This document shows positions 43,491-53,455 of a DNA stretch of 64,000 nucleotides, piece by piece. The translations under genes were made by a program, and so were the position numbers. Position 1 is the stretch's first letter. Each line of letters begins with the position of its first letter. Source of the stretch: Allopusillimonas sp008369125 (GTDB lineage: Bacteria > Pseudomonadota > Gammaproteobacteria > Burkholderiales > Burkholderiaceae_B); assembly GCF_008369125.1 (NCBI RefSeq), contig NZ_VOAY01000001.1, positions 1,860,001-1,924,000 on the forward strand. Reading direction: 5' to 3'. Under the pieces are notes generated by a model. It searched no databases. It worked only from the letters and a program-made list of their open reading frames with translations, and was not told the origin of the DNA.

Positions 43491-44807
43491 TCATTCACTT
43501 AGCAATTCAGCCACAGTGCTCATTTCGTCTATACGATCCGCCACCACTCTAACGACGACCACCATTGGCACGCACAGCAGCAAGCCCCACACGCCCCAAA
43601 GCCAACCGCCAAACAGCAAGGCCACGAACACTGCAGTAGGGTTCATCTTGGCGATTCTGCCTGTCATCCATGTGGTAATTAGCATGCCGATCACGGTTGA
43701 AAGCGCAAAGACCGACGCAACAGCGAGCAGCATCATCGAAAAAGATTCAAACTGAATAAAGGCGGCCAGGCCGATGGTAACAGCCGTAAGAATGACGCCA
43801 AAGTAAGGAATAACGTGTAAAAACGCTGTCACCACGGCCCAAGCACCGGGGTTGTCCAGCCCAATTGCCAGCAACACCACCCACGTCAGCAGCCCCAGCG
43901 TCGCATTGGTAACAAACAGCATAAACATGTACTTTTGTATGGAGGTGTTGATGTCATCCAGAATATGCACAGCCACCTTTTTGTTCGACAACGAAGGGGT
44001 CAGCTTGACCAATTTTCGCTTGAACAAGTCACCCGACAACAGTGCAAAAAACACCATGAACAACACCATGATCAGCTGACCAAAAAAACTGGCTGCGCCC
44101 ATGGATCCAGCCAAAAGCCAGTCGTTGGAGCTCTTTTCGGGCTGTTGAATAATGACGGTAGGTGGCGGCTTTTCGGCTATGGCGCCTTTTTGCCCAGCCC
44201 CACCAACGAGCGCAGAGGGGCTAGGCTTAGAGGCGGCGGGTTTATCAGGCAAAGCCGCCTCTTTAAGCTCTTCAGCCATGTTGCGCAGCTTCTCAATAGT
44301 TCCAGTTTCTCCGCCATGAAAACTGCGCAGCGCTCGTTTAATCTTGTAAGTGACCAACGGCAACTCGTTGGAAATTGAGTCCATCTCGTTATACAGTGAG
44401 GCGGCGACCCCTCCGGTGCCCGCCAGCAACGCGGTCATGACAATGACAACCCCCAGCGTCCTAGGCAGCCTAATGCGTTCGAGCCACAACACAATAGGGT
44501 TCAGCGTGTAGGCCACAAAAATAGAAAACACAATAGGAATAAAAAAAGCTTTGGCCCATTGCAGCGCAAAAATAATGGCAATTGTCGCCAGAATAATCAA
44601 TGCAATACCGCGTGATTCTGGTTTGCCGGCCGACTCTGCAATAGTTTGGGACTCAACAACAGGGATCAGGCCGCGAGCACGCCCCCAGCGGCGCGCTCTA
44701 CTGTTCTTTTTGCCAGCCCGCTGTGATGCTGTGTTTCGGCGGGGGTGTGGAACCTGATTATCGATACGCGAGTCTAAACCACGCCCATTATTTTTATCGT
44801 CTTCCAC
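43491..44807 (-). CDS. AI-2E family (PerM-like) membrane transporter
   Basis: A 438-residue membrane protein with about eight helices. Family segments are WAKAFFIPIVFSIFVAYTLN, LFVTNATLGLLTWVVLLAIG, and the C-terminal GWLWGVWGLLLCVPMVVVVR. A basic cytosolic N-terminus (about 1-65) and a proline and alanine-rich loop (about residues 205-245, ASKPSPSALVGG to PPPTVIIQQPEKS) stand out. Family members export quorum signals, sodium or other solutes; the substrate here is unknown. It stands alone between gph and the LOG gene. Confidence 0.85.
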   Translation of the reverse strand: MEDDKNNGRGLDSRIDNQVPHPRRNTASQRAGKKNSRARRWGRARGLIPVVESQTIAESAGKPESRGIALIILATIAIIFALQWAKAFFIPIVFSIFVAYTLNPIVLWLERIRLPRTLGVVIVMTALLAGTGGVAASLYNEMDSISNELPLVTYKIKRALRSFHGGETGTIEKLRNMAEELKEAALPDKPAASKPSPSALVGGAGQKGAIAEKPPPTVIIQQPEKSSNDWLLAGSMGAASFFGQLIMVLFMVFFALLSGDLFKRKLVKLTPSLSNKKVAVHILDDINTSIQKYMFMLFVTNATLGLLTWVVLLAIGLDNPGAWAVVTAFLHVIPYFGVILTAVTIGLAAFIQFESFSMMLLAVASVFALSTVIGMLITTWMTGRIAKMNPTAVFVALLFGGWLWGVWGLLLCVPMVVVVRVVADRIDEMSTVAELLSE

Positions 44808-45068
44808 TATTTTTTCTTCTCCATTTTGCCGTAAGGTCTATAGACGCAGGCAATAGTGTTCGGTCATGGTTAGTGCCGAGCACACCCCTAATCATAAACC
44901 TGACAGCAAACACCGTACCCAAAACACGGCTGAATAGCCAAACCAGCCACTTTAACGTGCTAAATCTTGGCCACGCAGCTTTAAAAACGTATGCCACAGT
45001 TTCATGCCGCCAGCCAAAGCACTACACTTGGCAGTTCCTGCAACCACGGTGAACACACTTTTAAGCCA

Positions 45069-45974
45069 ATGCTGCCTTTTGATCCAAAACAACCCCGCAT
45101 GAGTACGCCCCAAGAACTCGAAGCTCAGCAAGAGGAGATAATCCGTAGCTCGGCCTATCGCATTGCCCAGGAAGACACCGAGTTTATGGCCCTGCCAGAG
45201 CTGCGGTCTGTGCGCCTGCAGCTCGAGTACCTGAAACCCTCAGTTTATCTTCGCAAGTATGGCATTGAATCGACTGTCGTCGTGTTTGGCAGCGCCCGCA
45301 TTAACCCACCCGAAATTGCCCAAGCTCATTACCATGACGCGAAAGCGGCCGCCGAGGCGCGCCCCGAAGATGTCAGCGCAGCCCAAGACCTGATCAACGC
45401 CAAACGTCGGCTTGGCTACTCGCACTACTATGAACAAGCCCGATGCTTTGCACGCATGCTCTCAGAACAATTTCAGCTGACTGAAAGACGTGACTTCGCT
45501 ATTACGACAGGCGGCGGCCCTGGCATCATGGAGGCAGCCAACCGCGGTGCTTATGAAGCAGGCGCGTTATCAATCGGCCACAACATCACCCTGCCCCATG
45601 AGCAAAGGCCCAACCCTTACATTACGCCCGAGCTGGCATTTCATTTTCATTATTTTGCGCTAAGAAAAATGCACATGCTGCTGCACGCACGTGCGCTGGT
45701 CTCGTTTCCGGGAGGGTACGGCACGCTGGACGAGCTCTTTGAAGTGCTGACGCTCATACAAACAGGCAAGGTCGAGCGCATACCTATTATTTTGTTCGGC
45801 CGCGACTTCTGGAGCAAAGCCATCAACTTTGACTTTCTTGTAGAAGAAGGCATGATTGGTCCAAATGACGCGGGTCTGATTACCGTTGTTGAAAAAGCCG
45901 AAGAAGCCATGGAAATTTTGCGTGACTTCTACCAATTAACCCCTGGCCATTGCGGTCCGGGGGGTACTGACTGA
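45069..45974 (+). CDS. LOG-family (Rossmann) nucleotide hydrolase
   Basis: A 301-residue member of the TIGR00730/LOG family, related to cytokinin riboside-monophosphate hydrolases and to nucleotide hydrolases such as PpnN. The signature PGGYGTLDELFEVLTLIQTG is complete, and TTGGGPGIMEAANRGAYEAG is the phosphate loop. Residues 100-130 hold a helical insert. The ATG at 45069 (MLPFDPKQPR) is my choice; the frame runs further up but without a ribosome site, and MSTPQELEAQ at 45099 is possible. The role in this organism is not known. Confidence 0.86.
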   Translation: MLPFDPKQPRMSTPQELEAQQEEIIRSSAYRIAQEDTEFMALPELRSVRLQLEYLKPSVYLRKYGIESTVVVFGSARINPPEIAQAHYHDAKAAAEARPEDVSAAQDLINAKRRLGYSHYYEQARCFARMLSEQFQLTERRDFAITTGGGPGIMEAANRGAYEAGALSIGHNITLPHEQRPNPYITPELAFHFHYFALRKMHMLLHARALVSFPGGYGTLDELFEVLTLIQTGKVERIPIILFGRDFWSKAINFDFLVEEGMIGPNDAGLITVVEKAEEAMEILRDFYQLTPGHCGPGGTD

Positions 45975-46069
45975 TGCTTCTGCGTTGATGAAGCAGTGCA
46001 CCAGCCGCGTCATGACAACGCCGCGAGCAGAACATACTGCCGCTGGCGTTTCGCCCCAAGGAGATGCCC

Positions 46070-48550
46070 ATGACATCCGAAAGCCAACAAACGCCCACTG
46101 TCACGGGCTCTTCAGATATAAGCAACCCAGATACGGCACCGCTCGATGCAGAGTCACTGCAATTGATCGACGCGTATTGGCGTGCCAGCAACTATCTGTG
46201 CGTGGGTATGATTTACCTGCGTGACAACGCCCTGCTGCGCCAGCCTCTGCAAGCGGTACATACTAAAAACCGGTTGCTGGGCCATTGGGGGTCAGATCCA
46301 GGCCAAACGTTCACCTGGGTGCACATGAACCGGGTGATCAAGAAGTACGATCTGAACATGATCTATCTGTCAGGCCCGGGGCATGGTGCGCCCGCCGTGA
46401 TTTCTCAGTGCTATCTTGAAGAAACCTATTCTGAAATTTATCCTGAAAAAAGTCTGGATGAAACCGGCATGCTGCGCCTATTTCAGGCTTTTTCGTTTCC
46501 GGGTCAACTGGGCAGCCACTGTACACCGGAGGTACCCGGCTCAATACACGAAGGTGGTGAGCTGGGTTATAGCGTATCGCACGCGTTTGGTGCCGCATTT
46601 GATAACCCCGACCTCATCGTCACGGTAGTGGTTGGCGACGGAGAAGCCGAGACTGGGCCACTGGCAACCTCATGGCATTCTAATAAGTTTCTAAACCCAA
46701 TTCATGACGGTGCTGTGCTGCCAATATTGCATCTTAATGGATACAAAATTGCCAACCCCACCCTTCTCGCGCGCATCAGCACCGAAGAGCTCACTCAACT
46801 CTTCTGCGGTTATGGGTGGTCACCCATATTGGTCGAAGGCGATAACCCAGCCCACATGCACCAAAAAATGGCAGCTGCCGTTGAGGCGTGCGTGCTGCGT
46901 ATTCGTGCCATTCAGCAACACGCCCGAGAAACGAACAACCCCGAAAGACCGCGCTGGCCCATGATTATCTTGCGCACGCCCAAAGGCTGGACCTGCCCGG
47001 CTGAGCTGGACGGCCATAAAATTGAAGGCTCATGGCGCGCCCACCAGGTGCCGATAACTGATGTAAAGCAAAATCCGGAGCACCTGCGCATTGTTGAAAC
47101 CTGGCTGCGCAGCTATCGCCCCGAAGAGCTGTTTGACGAGAGCGGCCGGTTGTTGCCTGCCCTGCGAAAACTGGCACCGCATGGCGACCGACGCATGAGC
47201 GCCAACCCCCACGCCAATGGCGGAAAACTGCTCAAGCCACTAAACCTGCCCGACTTTCGCGCTTACGCCGTCGCTATCGAACAACCTGGCACTCGGCAGG
47301 CATCACCCACGCAAACTTTGGGCGCTTATCTGTGCGAAGTCATGCGCACTAATATGCAGAGTTTCAGGGTATTCAGCCCTGACGAAAATGCATCAAACAA
47401 GCTGCAAGGCATCTATAAGGCCAGCAGAAAAACCTGGTTGGCAGAGCGGCTTCCCGAGGATGACGACGGTGGCGAACTCTCGCCCGACGGACGTGTCATG
47501 GAGATGCTGAGTGAACATACGCTGGAGGGCTGGCTTGAAGGTTATGTGCTAACAGGTCGCCACGGCCTGTTCAATACCTACGAGGCGTTTGTACATATTA
47601 TCGACTCCATGTTCAACCAGCACGCAAAGTGGCTCGAAAAAGCGAAGCATGAAGTGCGCTGGCGTGCGCCCGTGCCCTCGCTCAACCTGTTGATATCATC
47701 CGTCGTTTGGCGCCAGGATCACAATGGCTTCACCCACCAGGATCCAGGCTTTCTTGACGTAGTCAGCAATAAAAGCGCTGCGGTAACCCGTATTTATTTG
47801 CCGCCTGATGCAAACTGCCTGCTCAGTGTTGCCGACCACTGCCTGAGAACGACCAACTATGTAAATGTCATCGTTGCCGACAAACAGCAGCATTTGGTGT
47901 TTCTGAATATGGACGACGCCGCCATCCATTGCGCCAAAGGCATAGGCATCTGGGAATGGGCCAGTACCGATGCAGGCATGGAGCCCGACGTCGTCATGGC
48001 CTGCGCGGGCGATATTCTGACACAAGAGGCCTTGGCGGCCGTTGCCATTTTGCGTAGCCATCTGCCATCGTTGAAGATCCGCTTTGTTAATGTGGTTGAC
48101 TTGTACAGGCTCCAGCCCGATACCGAACACCCACACGGGTTGTCGCATGCCGACTTCGACTCGCTGTTTACACGCGACAAGCCCGTAATATTCAACTTTC
48201 ATGGTTACCCGTGGCTGATTCACAAATTTACCTACAGCCGTAACAACCACAATAACTTTCACGTGCGCGGTTATAAAGAAAAGGGCAATATCAACACCCC
48301 TCTTGAACTGGCCATCGAAAACCAGGTCGACCGTTTCAACTTGGCCATGGACGTCATAGACCGCGTGCCAAACCTTAAAGACCGCGCGGCCCACCTCAAA
48401 GAATGGCTAAAAGGTCAAATCATTGAAACTGTGGAATATGCCCACCGGGAAGGTCAAGACAGGCCAGAAATCCGCGACTGGACCTGGCCTGACGACTCAG
48501 GTGGTGCTTCGGTGCCCAACATGGTTAATGGTGTCGAGCGCAAGATTTGA
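46070..48550 (+). CDS. xfp: Phosphoketolase (xylulose-5-phosphate/fructose-6-phosphate)
   Basis: A thiamine-diphosphate enzyme that splits sugar phosphates into acetyl phosphate and a shorter sugar phosphate. The 826-residue length and both signatures fit: EGGELGYSVSHAFGAAFDNP and VGDGEAETGPLATSWHSNKF. GPGHGAPAVISQCYLEETYS and the ending segment HKFTYSRNNHNNFHVRGYKE also match. The ATG at 46070 has AAGGAG exactly six bases upstream, so it is preferred to the ATG at 46064. No acetate kinase or phosphate acetyltransferase gene is near. Its 3' end overlaps the convergent small gene by 54 bases. Confidence 0.95.
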   Translation: MTSESQQTPTVTGSSDISNPDTAPLDAESLQLIDAYWRASNYLCVGMIYLRDNALLRQPLQAVHTKNRLLGHWGSDPGQTFTWVHMNRVIKKYDLNMIYLSGPGHGAPAVISQCYLEETYSEIYPEKSLDETGMLRLFQAFSFPGQLGSHCTPEVPGSIHEGGELGYSVSHAFGAAFDNPDLIVTVVVGDGEAETGPLATSWHSNKFLNPIHDGAVLPILHLNGYKIANPTLLARISTEELTQLFCGYGWSPILVEGDNPAHMHQKMAAAVEACVLRIRAIQQHARETNNPERPRWPMIILRTPKGWTCPAELDGHKIEGSWRAHQVPITDVKQNPEHLRIVETWLRSYRPEELFDESGRLLPALRKLAPHGDRRMSANPHANGGKLLKPLNLPDFRAYAVAIEQPGTRQASPTQTLGAYLCEVMRTNMQSFRVFSPDENASNKLQGIYKASRKTWLAERLPEDDDGGELSPDGRVMEMLSEHTLEGWLEGYVLTGRHGLFNTYEAFVHIIDSMFNQHAKWLEKAKHEVRWRAPVPSLNLLISSVVWRQDHNGFTHQDPGFLDVVSNKSAAVTRIYLPPDANCLLSVADHCLRTTNYVNVIVADKQQHLVFLNMDDAAIHCAKGIGIWEWASTDAGMEPDVVMACAGDILTQEALAAVAILRSHLPSLKIRFVNVVDLYRLQPDTEHPHGLSHADFDSLFTRDKPVIFNFHGYPWLIHKFTYSRNNHNNFHVRGYKEKGNINTPLELAIENQVDRFNLAMDVIDRVPNLKDRAAHLKEWLKGQIIETVEYAHREGQDRPEIRDWTWPDDSGGASVPNMVNGVERKI

Positions 48551-48844
48551 GTGAGCAAAGGCGCCGCCTGCACGCATTTCGGCTGCCACCCAAATGGCTT
48601 CCATAATCTGCTTGTCGGTCGCGCCAGCGTTAAGAGCAGCTTTGGTATGCCCCTGGATGCAATAAGGACATTGCGTGACGTGGGCAACCGCAACCGCAAT
48701 CAATTGCTTGGTTTTTTTGTCGATTTCACCGTCGGCAAAGACGGCGGCGCTAAAGGCCTTGAACGCGTCGGACGTTTCGGGCGCGAGCTCGTGACGCTGA
48801 CGTGAAAGATCGCGGCTTGCTGCAGGATACATAGGGTTGTCCAT
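48497..48844 (-). CDS. Carboxymuconolactone decarboxylase-family protein (AhpD-like)
   Basis: A 115-residue protein with the CMD/AhpD pattern: KTKQLIAVAVAHVTQCPYCI with a CxxC pair and His in QGHTKAALNAGATDKQIME. Such proteins act as small alkylhydroperoxidases or as decarboxylase-like enzymes. A strong AAGGAG site lies before the ATG (48847 is an equal choice). The C-terminal 18 codons overlap xfp tail to tail. Confidence 0.9.
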   Translation of the reverse strand: MDNPMYPAASRDLSRQRHELAPETSDAFKAFSAAVFADGEIDKKTKQLIAVAVAHVTQCPYCIQGHTKAALNAGATDKQIMEAIWVAAEMRAGGAFAHSNLALDTINHVGHRSTT

Positions 48845-49139
48845 CATTCAGCTCCTTAAACATATAAAGAAAAAACGGCTAGCCTGATAAAAGGCAGTGT
48901 TCAGTTTCAGACAGCCTACCCATACTCAGTGTACGGCTACTCTGACCGCAGGCCCACAATACAAGGGTCTGGGAAAGGGGCAAGTACCCGGCCAGCAAGG
49001 TTGTGCATGCAAGGGCAAGCTGTCGTTTTCATCGTCCGCCTGGACCGCGGCTTATCAACCCAACCACGGGTTTTTGGGCATGAACATCGCGCGACCCCAG
49101 TCGGCCTACAATACCGTCATCGTCTATAACCTCTGAGCC

Positions 49140-50312
49140 ATGCTGCGTTACTTCTCTTTTTTACTGCGTGTACCCGTTCTGCTTGGCCTGGGCCATCTTT
49201 ATGCAGGATGGCGTCTGGCAGCCGCGGCGTCTAACCTCAGCGAGCGCGCCGTCATTCTTGCCGCAATTCTGGTCATGTACCTGCTGGTCGTGGCTGGTTT
49301 TCGTATGCGTCGTGCTGTGGGCCAAACGGGCGGAGATCTGGTGGCATGGGCCGGATTCGTTGCGCTCGGACTTTTCGCATGGGTGTTTGTGCTGTGCCTG
49401 GTTCGCGACATCGTACTGCTGTTGCTTGTTCCCACAGCCTTTTTCGCGCCCGCCGCCTCCGTTCTATACTTTGAACCAATTTATCGTGCCAGTGCAGTTG
49501 CCGTGCCGGTGCTTGCGATAGCCGCCGTACTGATCGGCCTTTACAACGCCCGCAAGGTTGCGCGCGTGGTGGACGTTAACGTACCCATCACAAACCTGCC
49601 CAAGAGCCTGCAAGGGTTCACCATCGTGCAACTTAGCGATGTGCATGTAGGCGCAACCATCAAGCGCGGCTACATTGAACGTATTGTGAAAGCGGTTAAT
49701 GCGCTGCAGCCAAATGCCATCGCACTGACAGGTGATCTGGTCGATGGCAGTGTCGCCAGCCTGCGCAACGACGTCGAACCATTGTCAAAACTGGTCGCGC
49801 AACATGGCGTGTATGTAGTAACGGGTAACCATGAATACTATTCGGGTGCCCAAGAGTGGGTTAATGAGTTCAGACGCATCGGCCTTACCGTGTTGATGAA
49901 TGAGCATTGCGTCATTACACACAATACCTCACTGCTTATTATGGCTGGCGTCACCGACTACGGTGCAGGCGCTTTCGATCGAACGCAAGCCAGCGACCCC
50001 ACAGCCGCCCTGCGGGGCGCGCCTGACCAGGCCGCAGTGCGAATTGTGCTGGCTCACCAACCTCGCAGCGCGAGCGCTGCCGCTGCAGCAGGGTTTGACC
50101 TGCAACTGTCGGGGCACACGCACGGGGGGCAGTTTTGGCCCTGGAAATACTTCATCCCTTTACAGCAACCCTTTACAGCGGGCCTGCACCGCCTGGGGGC
50201 CATGCACGTTTATGTTAGCCGGGGCACAGGGTACTGGGGGCCACCATTACGACTGGGCGCACCCTCTGAAATTACCCGCATACGGCTAACTTGCGCTCAA
50301 GCATGTGGATAA
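49140..50312 (+). CDS. Membrane-anchored calcineurin-like metallophosphoesterase
   Basis: A 390-residue protein. Residues 1-145 hold about four hydrophobic helices, then a phosphoesterase domain follows with the metal-binding motifs QLSDVHVGATIKRGY (D-x-H), LTGDLVDG (GD), VVTGNHEYYSGAQEW (GNHE), VLAHQP and SGHTHGGQFWPW (GHTH). Relatives (YkuE/YaeI type) hydrolyse lipid or nucleotide phosphates at the membrane. A short frame at 48897-49136 just upstream is not convincing. A terminator follows. Confidence 0.9.
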   Translation: MLRYFSFLLRVPVLLGLGHLYAGWRLAAAASNLSERAVILAAILVMYLLVVAGFRMRRAVGQTGGDLVAWAGFVALGLFAWVFVLCLVRDIVLLLLVPTAFFAPAASVLYFEPIYRASAVAVPVLAIAAVLIGLYNARKVARVVDVNVPITNLPKSLQGFTIVQLSDVHVGATIKRGYIERIVKAVNALQPNAIALTGDLVDGSVASLRNDVEPLSKLVAQHGVYVVTGNHEYYSGAQEWVNEFRRIGLTVLMNEHCVITHNTSLLIMAGVTDYGAGAFDRTQASDPTAALRGAPDQAAVRIVLAHQPRSASAAAAAGFDLQLSGHTHGGQFWPWKYFIPLQQPFTAGLHRLGAMHVYVSRGTGYWGPPLRLGAPSEITRIRLTCAQACG

Positions 50313-50382
50313 TCCCTACTTACAGAGCCTTGCGATATTCGTTACATTGCACACAGCATTTCAACAAGGAAACTGCTTTTTT

Positions 50383-50416
50383 CACTGCCCTTATAGCGGG
50401 CAGTGCTTTCTTTTTC
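50383..50416 (+). terminator. Terminator between metallophosphoesterase and TAXI-TRAP operon
   Basis: CACTGCCC (50383-50390) pairs with GGGCAGTG (50398-50405) around a 7-base loop, followed by CTTTCTTTTTC. The stem is only about 70 bases past the metallophosphoesterase stop and 45 bases before the TAXI gene. Confidence 0.8.
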
Positions 50417-50449
50417 AAATTATTAGTACGAATACATCTAGGAGACACC

Positions 50450-51406
50450 ATGAGGGCATTCAAATGGCTGGCAACGGCTGCGCTTACCGCAGCGACGTTG
50501 GCGGCGGGGCCGGCAATGGCCAAGCAGCAGTTCATTAATATTCTTACCGGGGGCCAGAGCGGCGTCTACTACCCGCTGGGCGTAGCACTGTCGCAGGTCT
50601 ATGCAAAAAACATCCCTGACGTCAAAGCAACTGCTCAAGTTACCAAAGCCTCTGCCGAAAACATGAACCTGCTACAGGCAGGCCGTGGCGAACTCGCACT
50701 TGCGCTGGCTGATACCGTTTCAGATGCATGGAAAGGCAGTACCGACGCAGGCTTTACCCAGAAACTGGACAAACTACGCGGGCTATCAGCTACTTACAAT
50801 AACTACGTACAGATCGTAGCGAACAAAGAGTCTGGCATCCGTACACTGGCCGACCTGAAAGGCAAACGTATTTCGGTTGGCGCAGCGCGATCGGGCACAG
50901 AACTTAATGCTCGCGCCGTATTTAAGGCTGCCGGCATCAGTTACGACGATCTGGCCAAGGTTGAGTACCTGCCTTTTGGCGAGTCTGTCGAGCTTATGAA
51001 AAACCGACAGCTTGACGCCACCCTGCAGTCGGCAGGCCTGGGCGTATCGTCCATACGCGACCTGGCTACTTCGGTAGACATCGTCATTATCCCGGTGCCT
51101 GCTGATGTTGTTAAAAAAATTGGCGACGAGGCGTACCAGGCTACTGTTATTCCGGCTAACACCTACGCGGGTCAGACGGAAGACATGCCAACCGCTGCCA
51201 TCCCCAACTTTCTGGTGACGCAGTCAGACGTGCCCGATGAACTGGCGTATCAGATGACCAAACAGCTGTACGAGCATCTTGACGTGCTGTATGCCGCCCA
51301 TAACGCGGCCAAAGCCATCAAGCTTGAAAATGCCATCAAAGGTATGCCTGTTCCCTTGCATCCTGGCGCAGAAAAATACTACCGTGAAGTCGGCCTCATC
51401 AAGTAA
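50450..51406 (+). CDS. TRAP transporter TAXI-family solute receptor
   Basis: A periplasmic binding protein of 318 residues. The signal peptide (MRAFKWLATAALTAATLAAG, cleaved after AMA) is followed by the TAXI start FINILTGGQSGVYYPLGVAL, KASAENMNLLQAGRGELAL and GKRISVGAARSGTELNARAV. The ATG at 50450 has GGAG nine bases before it. Next comes the fused permease and the DUF1850 protein, the standard TAXI set. The substrate (often glutamate or other dicarboxylates) cannot be told. Confidence 0.95.
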   Translation: MRAFKWLATAALTAATLAAGPAMAKQQFINILTGGQSGVYYPLGVALSQVYAKNIPDVKATAQVTKASAENMNLLQAGRGELALALADTVSDAWKGSTDAGFTQKLDKLRGLSATYNNYVQIVANKESGIRTLADLKGKRISVGAARSGTELNARAVFKAAGISYDDLAKVEYLPFGESVELMKNRQLDATLQSAGLGVSSIRDLATSVDIVIIPVPADVVKKIGDEAYQATVIPANTYAGQTEDMPTAAIPNFLVTQSDVPDELAYQMTKQLYEHLDVLYAAHNAAKAIKLENAIKGMPVPLHPGAEKYYREVGLIK

Positions 51407-51430
51407 TTAAGGTTCCAAAGGTAACACCCA

Positions 51431-53455
51431 ATGAGCACAGGCCACGACCACGCCACCCCCTTGCCTCGCGCCGTATTCTGGATCGCCATTCTGTTCTCGG
51501 CGTTCCAGGTATACACCGCGGCATTCAGCCCCCTGTCCAGCCAAGTCGTACGTGCCATACACGTAGGCTTTGTCATACTGCTGGTTTTTACCCTCAGCCC
51601 TGGGTTTCTGGGTATTAAAAACCGGCATTTGAACTGGGCAGTCGGGCTTATAGGGTTCGTGTTCAGTGCGTATCATTGGGTGTTCGAGTCTGATCTTACC
51701 GCACGGGCGGGCCAGATGACCGATGCCGACATGGTGGTCGGCATCGTCATTCTGGTGCTGGTGTTTGAAGCCGCCCGTCGCATCATGGGTTGGGCTCTGC
51801 CCATGATCTGCGGCGTATTTCTTCTGTACGGCCTTTTTGGCGAGTATCTGCCTGGCCCTCTGGCGCATCGCGGATATGGTTTCGACCAGATCATCAGCAC
51901 CATGAGTTTTGGCACTGAGGGCATTTACGGTATTCCAGCCTATGTGTCGTCCACCTATATTTTCTTATTCATCCTGTTCGGCGCATTTCTCGAACAAGCT
52001 GGAATGATCTCCCTGTTCAACGACTTTGCCATGGGAACCGTGGGCCACACCCGTGGCGGCCCGGCAAAAGTCTCAGTGATTAGCTCGGGGCTAATGGGCA
52101 CCATCAATGGTTCTGGCGTTGCCAACGTTGTCACTACCGGGCAATTTACCATCCCGTTGATGAAGAAGTTTGGTTACTCCCCCGCCTTTGCTGGCGGCGT
52201 CGAGGCCACCTCAAGCATGGGGGGGCAAATTATGCCTCCGGTGATGGGGGCCGTCGCCTTTATCATGGCCGAAACCCTCAACATCCCTTATATCGAGGTC
52301 TGTAAGGCGGCCATTGTTCCGGCAATTCTGTATTTTTGTACCGCCTTCTGGACGGTGCACCTGGAGGCCGGCAGCAAAGGCCTGCTGGGCTTGGCCAAAA
52401 AAGACTGTCCTAACCCCTGGACTGCAGTACGCGAACGCTGGCATTTGCTGCTTCCGTTGATCGGGCTGGTTATCCTGCTGTTCTCGGGCTATACCCCACT
52501 TTTTTCCGGCACAGTAGGCCTGGGGCTTACCGTTATTCTTATTTTTGGCGCCGCATTAATCTCCGGGGTCAATCAACGTGCACTACGTTATTTATTCTGG
52601 ATTCTGCTCGGTTTCGCCTGTGCGGGTTTCCTGGAATTTGGCGTCATTACCTTCTTTGTCATCTCTGCAGTACTCGTTGTTTTTCTGAAGCTGCTGCATA
52701 AAGGCAAAGACGCATTGCAATTATCATTGGTAGCGCTTTCTGAAGGTGCGCGCCATGCACTGCCCGTAGCCATTGCATGTGCACTGGTAGGCGTTATTAT
52801 CGGCATCATCAACCTTACAGGTGTAGCGGCCGAGTTTGGTGGGCAAATAATCGCTATCGGCGAGCACAGCCTGTTTTTGGCCCTGCTCCTGACCATGGTT
52901 ACGTGCCTGGTACTGGGCATGGGCATACCCACCATCCCCAACTACATCATTACCAGCTCGTTGGCAGCTCCCATTTTGTTAAAACTTGGGGTGCCACTCA
53001 TCGTGTCGCATATGTTTGTGTTTTACTTCGGCATCATGGCTGACCTTACACCGCCTGTGGCACTGGCCGCGTTTGCAGCTGCTCCCATCGCACGCGAAAG
53101 TGGGTTAAAGATTAGCGTGCAGGCATTGCGGATAGCCGCTGCGGGCTTTGTGCTGCCTTTCATGGCCGTGTACTCGCCAGCACTGCTGCTGCAAAGCGAC
53201 AGCTTTTTCGATATTGCCTACATTATCTTCAAGGCGGTGTTGGCTATCGGCCTGTGGGGAGCTGGCGTCACTGGGTATTTGTTTGGCCCCCTCAACTGGC
53301 TGGCCCGTGTAATTGCCATAGGTACGGCAGCGCTACTGGTTACGGCGCTACCATTAACGGATGAGCTAGGTATCACCGCCTGCGGCCTCTTGGTGGCATG
53401 GCATCTGTGGAGGCTCCGGACCTCATCCCCTAAACCCGGGCGACAACCCGCATGA
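51431..53455 (+). CDS. TRAP transporter permease, fused small and large subunits (DctQM type)
   Basis: A 674-residue inner-membrane protein with many helices. Signatures of the fused TAXI permease are SVISSGLMGTINGSGVANVV, SMGGQIMPPVMGAVAFIMAE, VLGMGIPTIPNYIITSSLAA and MADLTPPVALAAFAAAPIAR. It starts 24 bases after the receptor and overlaps the DUF1850 gene by four bases. Ion-coupled uptake of an organic acid is the family role. Confidence 0.95.
   Translation: MSTGHDHATPLPRAVFWIAILFSAFQVYTAAFSPLSSQVVRAIHVGFVILLVFTLSPGFLGIKNRHLNWAVGLIGFVFSAYHWVFESDLTARAGQMTDADMVVGIVILVLVFEAARRIMGWALPMICGVFLLYGLFGEYLPGPLAHRGYGFDQIISTMSFGTEGIYGIPAYVSSTYIFLFILFGAFLEQAGMISLFNDFAMGTVGHTRGGPAKVSVISSGLMGTINGSGVANVVTTGQFTIPLMKKFGYSPAFAGGVEATSSMGGQIMPPVMGAVAFIMAETLNIPYIEVCKAAIVPAILYFCTAFWTVHLEAGSKGLLGLAKKDCPNPWTAVRERWHLLLPLIGLVILLFSGYTPLFSGTVGLGLTVILIFGAALISGVNQRALRYLFWILLGFACAGFLEFGVITFFVISAVLVVFLKLLHKGKDALQLSLVALSEGARHALPVAIACALVGVIIGIINLTGVAAEFGGQIIAIGEHSLFLALLLTMVTCLVLGMGIPTIPNYIITSSLAAPILLKLGVPLIVSHMFVFYFGIMADLTPPVALAAFAAAPIARESGLKISVQALRIAAAGFVLPFMAVYSPALLLQSDSFFDIAYIIFKAVLAIGLWGAGVTGYLFGPLNWLARVIAIGTAALLVTALPLTDELGITACGLLVAWHLWRLRTSSPKPGRQPA

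Noticed and set aside
48897..49136. 79-codon frame just before the metallophosphoesterase gene
   Set aside because: It needs a GTG start with a poor ribosome site and has odd composition. It ends three bases before the next ATG, which is interesting but not enough.
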